NCBI RefSeq assembly: GCF_002899945.2
Contig: NZ_PPEG02000012.1
Span: 1 to 64,000, forward strand
Origin: Chryseobacterium viscerum
Lineage (GTDB): Bacteria > Bacteroidota > Bacteroidia > Flavobacteriales > Weeksellaceae
Direction of reading: 5' to 3'
DNA: 64,000 nucleotides
Numbering within the stretch: position 1 is the first letter of the stretch; each line of letters begins with the position of its first letter. The notes under the pieces were generated by a model. That model searched no databases. It was not told the origin of the DNA and worked only from the letters and a program-made list of their open reading frames with translations. Of this stretch, positions 60,462-64,000 are shown one piece after another. Made by a program: the position numbers and the translations under genes.

Positions 60462-60743
60462 TTACATATTTTTTACGTCGTTTGGAATATCGTAGAAAGT
60501 AGGGTGACGGTATAGTTTGTCATCAGCCGGATCGAAAAAAGCTTCTTTGTCCATTCCTTCCGAAGTCACAATATATTTACTTGGAACTACCCAAACAGAA
60601 GTTCCTTCTTTTCTTCTGGTATAAACGTCTCTTGCATTCTGCAAAGCCATTTCTGCTGTTGGTGCCTGTACAATTCCAACGTGTTTGTGAGATAATCCCG
60701 GTTTAGTTTGAATAAACACTTCCCACATATCTAAATTTGCCAT
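60462..60743 (-). CDS. paaB: PaaB: phenylacetyl-CoA epoxidase subunit
   Basis: A small 93-residue subunit of the epoxidase. The pattern MANLDMWEVFIQTKPGLSHKHVG and the later YTRRKEGTSVWVVP match PaaB. It bridges the catalytic heterodimers in the complex. Confidence 0.94.
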   Translation of the reverse strand: MANLDMWEVFIQTKPGLSHKHVGIVQAPTAEMALQNARDVYTRRKEGTSVWVVPSKYIVTSEGMDKEAFFDPADDKLYRHPTFYDIPNDVKNM

Positions 60744-60748
60744 ATTTT

Positions 60749-60835
60749 AATTTGAGAATTTGAAAATTTGAGAATTAGGTAATTTGAAAATGAATCTGCA
60801 GCAGTTACATTTTCAAATTAGCACATTTTCAAATT
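60749..60835. repeat. AATTTGAAAAT inverted-repeat element (E), between paaB and paaA
   Basis: Inner arms TAATTTGAAAATG (60780-60792) and its perfect complement (60808-60820), with outer AATTTGAGAATTTGAAAA and GCACATTTTCAAATT units. 15-base inner loop. Confidence 0.85.
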
Positions 60836-60846
60836 GATATATTAAA

Positions 60847-61785
60847 TTATATTACTTCTTTTTGTTGCTTCTCTGCAAAAGCTGCCGCTGCTTCTTTTAC
60901 CCAAGAATTTTCTCTTTGCGCTTTTCTTTTGGTTTCGATACGCTTTTTATTGCAAGGTCCGTTTCCTTTTAAGATTTCCATGAATTCTCCCCAAGGAAGT
61001 TCTCCGAAATCGTAATGTTGCCTTTCCTCATTCCATTTTAAATCCTTATCTGGAATCGTTAATCCTAAGAATTCAGCTTGAGAAACGGTAACATCAATAA
61101 ATCTTTGACGAAGGTTATCATTACTTTCTCTTTTCACTCTGTAATTCATAGAAATCTTAGAGTTTGGCGAGCTGTCATCATTTGGACCAAACATCATCAA
61201 GGCTGGCCACCAGAAGCGGTTTAACGAAGCCTGAGCCATTTCTTTCTGTTGTTTTGTACCACGGCAAAGTGCCATCAGAATCTCATAGCCTTGTCTTTGG
61301 TGGAAAGATTCTTCTTTACAGATTTTCACCATTGCTCTTGAATAAGGACCATAAGAATTCCCCATCAGCATTACCTGGTTCATAATCGCTGCACCATCTA
61401 CCAACCAACCGATTGCACCGATATCGGCCCAGCTTAATGTTGGATAGTTGAAAATACTCGAATATTTAGCTTTTCCTTCTAACATATCGTCATAAGTAGC
61501 GTCTCTGTCAGCTCTGATAGTTCCGTTTCCTAACGTTTCAGTTGCTGAATAAAGGTATAGCCCGTGGCCTGCCTCATCCTGAACTTTAGCCAGAAGAGCC
61601 ATTTTTCTTCTTAATGAAGGCGCTCTGGAAATCCAGTTGGCTTCCGGCAACATTCCTACAATCTCGGAATGAGCGTGCTGTGAAATCTGACGAACCAATA
61701 ATTTCCTGTAGTCATCAGGCATTACATCTTTTGGTTCTACTTTATTTTCGTCATGTACGTATTGTACAAATTTTTCTAAGTCCAT
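60847..61785 (-). CDS. paaA: PaaA: phenylacetyl-CoA epoxidase catalytic subunit
   Basis: The ferritin-like di-iron monooxygenase subunit (312 residues) that epoxidises the aromatic ring of phenylacetyl-CoA. Metal-ligand helices show ARQISQHAHSEIVGM-like and LAKVQDEAGHGLYLYS motifs, and CKEESFHQRQGYEIL supplies the second ExxH. Ends with a Lys/Glu-rich C-terminal helix. Confidence 0.96.
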   Translation of the reverse strand: MDLEKFVQYVHDENKVEPKDVMPDDYRKLLVRQISQHAHSEIVGMLPEANWISRAPSLRRKMALLAKVQDEAGHGLYLYSATETLGNGTIRADRDATYDDMLEGKAKYSSIFNYPTLSWADIGAIGWLVDGAAIMNQVMLMGNSYGPYSRAMVKICKEESFHQRQGYEILMALCRGTKQQKEMAQASLNRFWWPALMMFGPNDDSSPNSKISMNYRVKRESNDNLRQRFIDVTVSQAEFLGLTIPDKDLKWNEERQHYDFGELPWGEFMEILKGNGPCNKKRIETKRKAQRENSWVKEAAAAFAEKQQKEVI

Positions 61786-61794
61786 AATCTTTTA

Positions 61795-61895
61795 GTTTGA
61801 GAATTTGAGAATTAGGTAATTTGAAAATTATTTAGAGAAACTGAGAATAAGCTATTACCCATTTTCAAATTTCCAAATTAGCACATTTTCAAATT
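61795..61895. repeat. AATTTGAAAAT inverted-repeat element (F), between paaA and paaE
   Basis: AATTTGAAAAT (61818-61828) and ATTTTCAAATT (61861-61871) inside; the outer arm reads GTTTGAGAATTTGAGAATTA on one side and GCACATTTTCAAATT on the other. Very similar to element E. Confidence 0.8.
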
Positions 61896-61898
61896 GAA

Positions 61899-62984
61899 TT
61901 AAACATCATAATTAAGCATCACCACATTGGTTGTCGGGTGACATTGGCAGGTAAGGACAAAGCCTCTGGCCACTTCGTCTTCGGTAAGCGCATAGTTTTT
62001 CTCCATGAAAACTTCTCCTTCCAAAACCTGAGCTTTACACGTACAGCACACCCCTCCTTTACATGCGAAAGGAACTGGAAGCTGGTCTTTCAATGCTTTA
62101 TCTAAGATACTTTCTTTTTTAGAATTAAGGTGGAACGAATATTCATCATCATCAATGATTACCGTTACCATACTTTCAATATTGGCAATCGCCTTGAATT
62201 CATCGCTCATTTCCTCCGTATTTTCTTCATCCGGAGCGGTAAAATATTCAAATAACACCTGAATAGCAGGAACTTTTTTATCTTTTTTCAGATAATCAGC
62301 GATCCCTTTGATCATTTCTGAAGGTCCACAGATGAAATAAGTGGCTTCTTTTACATCAATATCGATGTATCTTTCAAATAACTGCTCTAGTTTTTCAGCA
62401 GAAATTCTTCCTTCAAAAATAGGATCTTCGTGTTTCTCACGGCTTACCAAATAAACTACTTTCAACCTGCCATTGAAATGCTCTACCAGCTTATCAATTT
62501 CAGATTTTCTTAAAATATGATTCATGCTTCTGTTGCTATAGAACAGGTAAGCATTACTGTTAGGTTCCTGATAAAGGCTTTCTTTAATATTGGATAGAAC
62601 AGGAGTAATTCCGCTTCCTGCTGCCAATCCCACATATGTTTTTACATTGGTCGGGTGATAAGAAGTATTGAAACCACCCATCGGAGGCATCACTTCCAGG
62701 ATCTCATCCATATGAAGATGCTCATTGAAATAGCCTGATACTTTCCCGCCTTCAAGCAGCTTTACCAATACTTCCAGCGTATTGCTCTTTTCACTTGGAG
62801 CATTACAGATAGAGTAAGAACGTCTTTCCTCATTTCCGTTGATCATCATTCGGAAATTCAGATACTGCCCTTGCTTGAACCTGAACTTATCTTTCAGTTC
62901 TTCAGGGACTTCTACCGCTACACTTACTGCTTCGGAAGTATCTTTCTGAACTTTAACTGTTTTAAGTTTATAAAATGAATTCAT
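61899..62984 (-). CDS. paaE: PaaE: phenylacetyl-CoA epoxidase reductase
   Basis: The flavin and iron-sulfur reductase that passes electrons from NADPH to PaaA. 361 residues: FAD-binding domain with RSYSICN (RxYS), NAD-binding segment GLAAGSGITPVLSN, and a C-terminal plant-type ferredoxin domain with CKGGVCCTCKAQVLEG and CQCHPT. Its ATG overlaps the paaK stop by one base (TAATG), so translation is coupled. Confidence 0.95.
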   Translation of the reverse strand: MNSFYKLKTVKVQKDTSEAVSVAVEVPEELKDKFRFKQGQYLNFRMMINGNEERRSYSICNAPSEKSNTLEVLVKLLEGGKVSGYFNEHLHMDEILEVMPPMGGFNTSYHPTNVKTYVGLAAGSGITPVLSNIKESLYQEPNSNAYLFYSNRSMNHILRKSEIDKLVEHFNGRLKVVYLVSREKHEDPIFEGRISAEKLEQLFERYIDIDVKEATYFICGPSEMIKGIADYLKKDKKVPAIQVLFEYFTAPDEENTEEMSDEFKAIANIESMVTVIIDDDEYSFHLNSKKESILDKALKDQLPVPFACKGGVCCTCKAQVLEGEVFMEKNYALTEDEVARGFVLTCQCHPTTNVVMLNYDV

Positions 62985-64000
62985 TATTTTTTAAGTATTC
63001 TATTAATTTTTCCACCTTCGCACTTCGGCAAACTGTCCTGGGCATGAATTTTCACTTTCGTAGTGATCCCTACCCGTTTTTTTATTTCGTTTTCTATGCT
63101 TTTTCCAAAGTTCCCGACAAAATTAAAATAATCATCGGTATTTGCTTGTATTTTTTGTTCCTCCACCAGTTCATCACCTATTTCAACATCAATATCCAGG
63201 GCGATGCACATATGTTCTTTTTCAACAGGCGTTAAATAATAATTAGGAACCACTCCCTTTACATAAGAGAATGCATCTTCAATCTGGCTTGGATATACAT
63301 TGACACCTCTCACGATCAGCATATCGTCTGCTCTGCCAACGATAGGTTTCATTTTCACCATTGTTCTTTTGGCATTCTCATCATAATAAAGACTGGTGAT
63401 ATCATTGGTCCAATACCGTAAAAGCGGCATTGCTTTTTTCGTTAAAGTTGTAATCACCAACACTCCTTCTTCTCCAAAAGGCACCGGCTGTTTAGTAACC
63501 GGATCTAAAATTTCAGGGTAAAAATGATCTTCCCAGATATAAGAACCTCCTTTTTCTTCGAAATCCTCCATGGAAACTCCGGGACCGATAATTTCACTCA
63601 ATCCATAAATATTGGTTGCGTGAACTCCTAATCTTTCTTCAATGTGGCCTCTGATAATCTCTGTCCATGGTTCTGATCCTAACACTGCATATTGAAGACT
63701 TATTTCATCTGCTGAAATTCCTCTTTTGGCAAATTCATCAGCAATGGTCAAAGCGTATGACGGTGAACAACAGATCACTTCCGGTTTGAAATCTATAATC
63801 AGATCTACCTGTCTTGCCGTCATTCCTCCTGAAATAGGAAGAACACTCATCCCTAAAGTTTCTGCCCCATAATGAAGTCCTAAGCCTCCAGTGAAAATCC
63901 CGTAACCATAAGCATTGTGTAACTGCATTCCTGGTTTTGCTCCTGCGGCATTTAAAGATCTCGCCACTACTTCACTGAAAAGGTCTACATCTTCTTTGGT
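62984..64000 (-). CDS. paaK: PaaK: phenylacetate-CoA ligase (partial, cut by window edge)
   Basis: Activates phenylacetate to phenylacetyl-CoA, the entry step. Only the last 338 or so residues are in the window; the reading frame continues past 64000. Adenylation motifs visible: YGLSEIIGPGVSMED, the pocket GVNVYPSQIEDAF and the C-terminal RVGITTKVKIHAQDSLPKCEGGKINRI in pieces. The C-terminal lysine motif (KCEGGKINR) is intact. Confidence 0.93.
   Translation of the reverse strand, partial: TKEDVDLFSEVVARSLNAAGAKPGMQLHNAYGYGIFTGGLGLHYGAETLGMSVLPISGGMTARQVDLIIDFKPEVICCSPSYALTIADEFAKRGISADEISLQYAVLGSEPWTEIIRGHIEERLGVHATNIYGLSEIIGPGVSMEDFEEKGGSYIWEDHFYPEILDPVTKQPVPFGEEGVLVITTLTKKAMPLLRYWTNDITSLYYDENAKRTMVKMKPIVGRADDMLIVRGVNVYPSQIEDAFSYVKGVVPNYYLTPVEKEHMCIALDIDVEIGDELVEEQKIQANTDDYFNFVGNFGKSIENEIKKRVGITTKVKIHAQDSLPKCEGGKINRILKK

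Noticed and set aside
1..64000. CRISPR arrays, rRNA genes, prophage or integrative element modules
   Set aside because: No direct repeat array with regular spacers, no rRNA sequence and no integrase or phage structural cluster was found; the tail-collar gene is alone.

Overview
The window looks like chromosome from a Bacteroidota bacterium of the Flavobacteriia, most like Chryseobacterium or a close relative in the Weeksellaceae. This is inferred from gene content, not from a database search. The pointers are a 2362-residue SprA (the type IX secretion translocon) directly after ruvA, several secreted proteins with type IX (type A) C-terminal sorting domains, a SusC/SusD pair, promoters of the Bacteroidota type (TTTG, about 19 bases, TAnnTTTG), AT-rich gaps and few Shine-Dalgarno sequences.

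Layout. 1-780 is a gene-poor, repeat-rich gap. 790-12694 (mostly minus strand) holds a VanZ-like gene, gcvH, sprA, ruvA, NADP-malic enzyme and a BadF-type sugar kinase. 13407-17133 (plus) is a four-gene operon: GtrA-like, PlsC acyltransferase, sugar/H+ symporter and a DUF3810 metalloprotease-like protein. A candidate small RNA follows on the minus strand at about 17137-17224. 17926-23523 is a peptide secretion locus: a C39-like/VKOR/thioredoxin fusion, a C39-peptidase ABC transporter, a six-cysteine peptide with a GG leader, and an HlyD-type adaptor. After tRNA-Met come a TlpA-like thioredoxin, type IX cargo, clpX, a HIT protein, greA, a Rieske-like lipoprotein, dtd, and a type IX-secreted subtilase. 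33470-39283 (minus) holds lipoproteins and a run of small membrane proteins with a COQ4-like protein and a winged-helix regulator whose probable operators can be read. 39457-43925 is susD/susC. 44361-48653 is mixed: a crotonase, an orphan tail-collar protein, type IX cargo, a SMUG2-like glycosylase, a DUF4241 protein and a frameshifted copy of the GG-leader cysteine-rich peptide. 48738-49491 is a REP-associated (RAYT) transposase between two related palindromes. 49561-64000 is a phenylacetate catabolism operon on the minus strand, in transcription order paaK (cut by the window edge), E, A, B, C, an alpha/beta hydrolase, D, G, a four-helix-bundle gene, H, a small unknown gene, I, J, Y, an esterase and Z.

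How the genes work together. The paa genes would activate phenylacetate to its CoA ester (PaaK), epoxidise the ring (PaaABCE, with PaaD for iron-sulfur assembly), isomerise to the oxepin (PaaG), open the ring (PaaZ) and carry out beta-oxidation (PaaH, PaaJ), with PaaI and PaaY probably salvaging dead-end thioesters. No clear PaaF lies in the operon. In the peptide locus the ABC transporter would cut the leader at GG and export the peptide with the HlyD-type adaptor, while the VKOR-thioredoxin protein would form or reshuffle its disulfides.

The less expected observations are: a 5' leader element shared by the two GG-leader peptide genes and the tail-collar gene; an inverted-repeat family occupying most longer gaps of the paa operon, one copy of which encloses a four-helix-bundle gene and supplies its start and stop codons; a RAYT locus with palindromes of a shared design; two copies of an ACTTTG-N5-CAAAGT operator around a winged-helix gene; and a candidate minus-strand small RNA with promoter and terminator.
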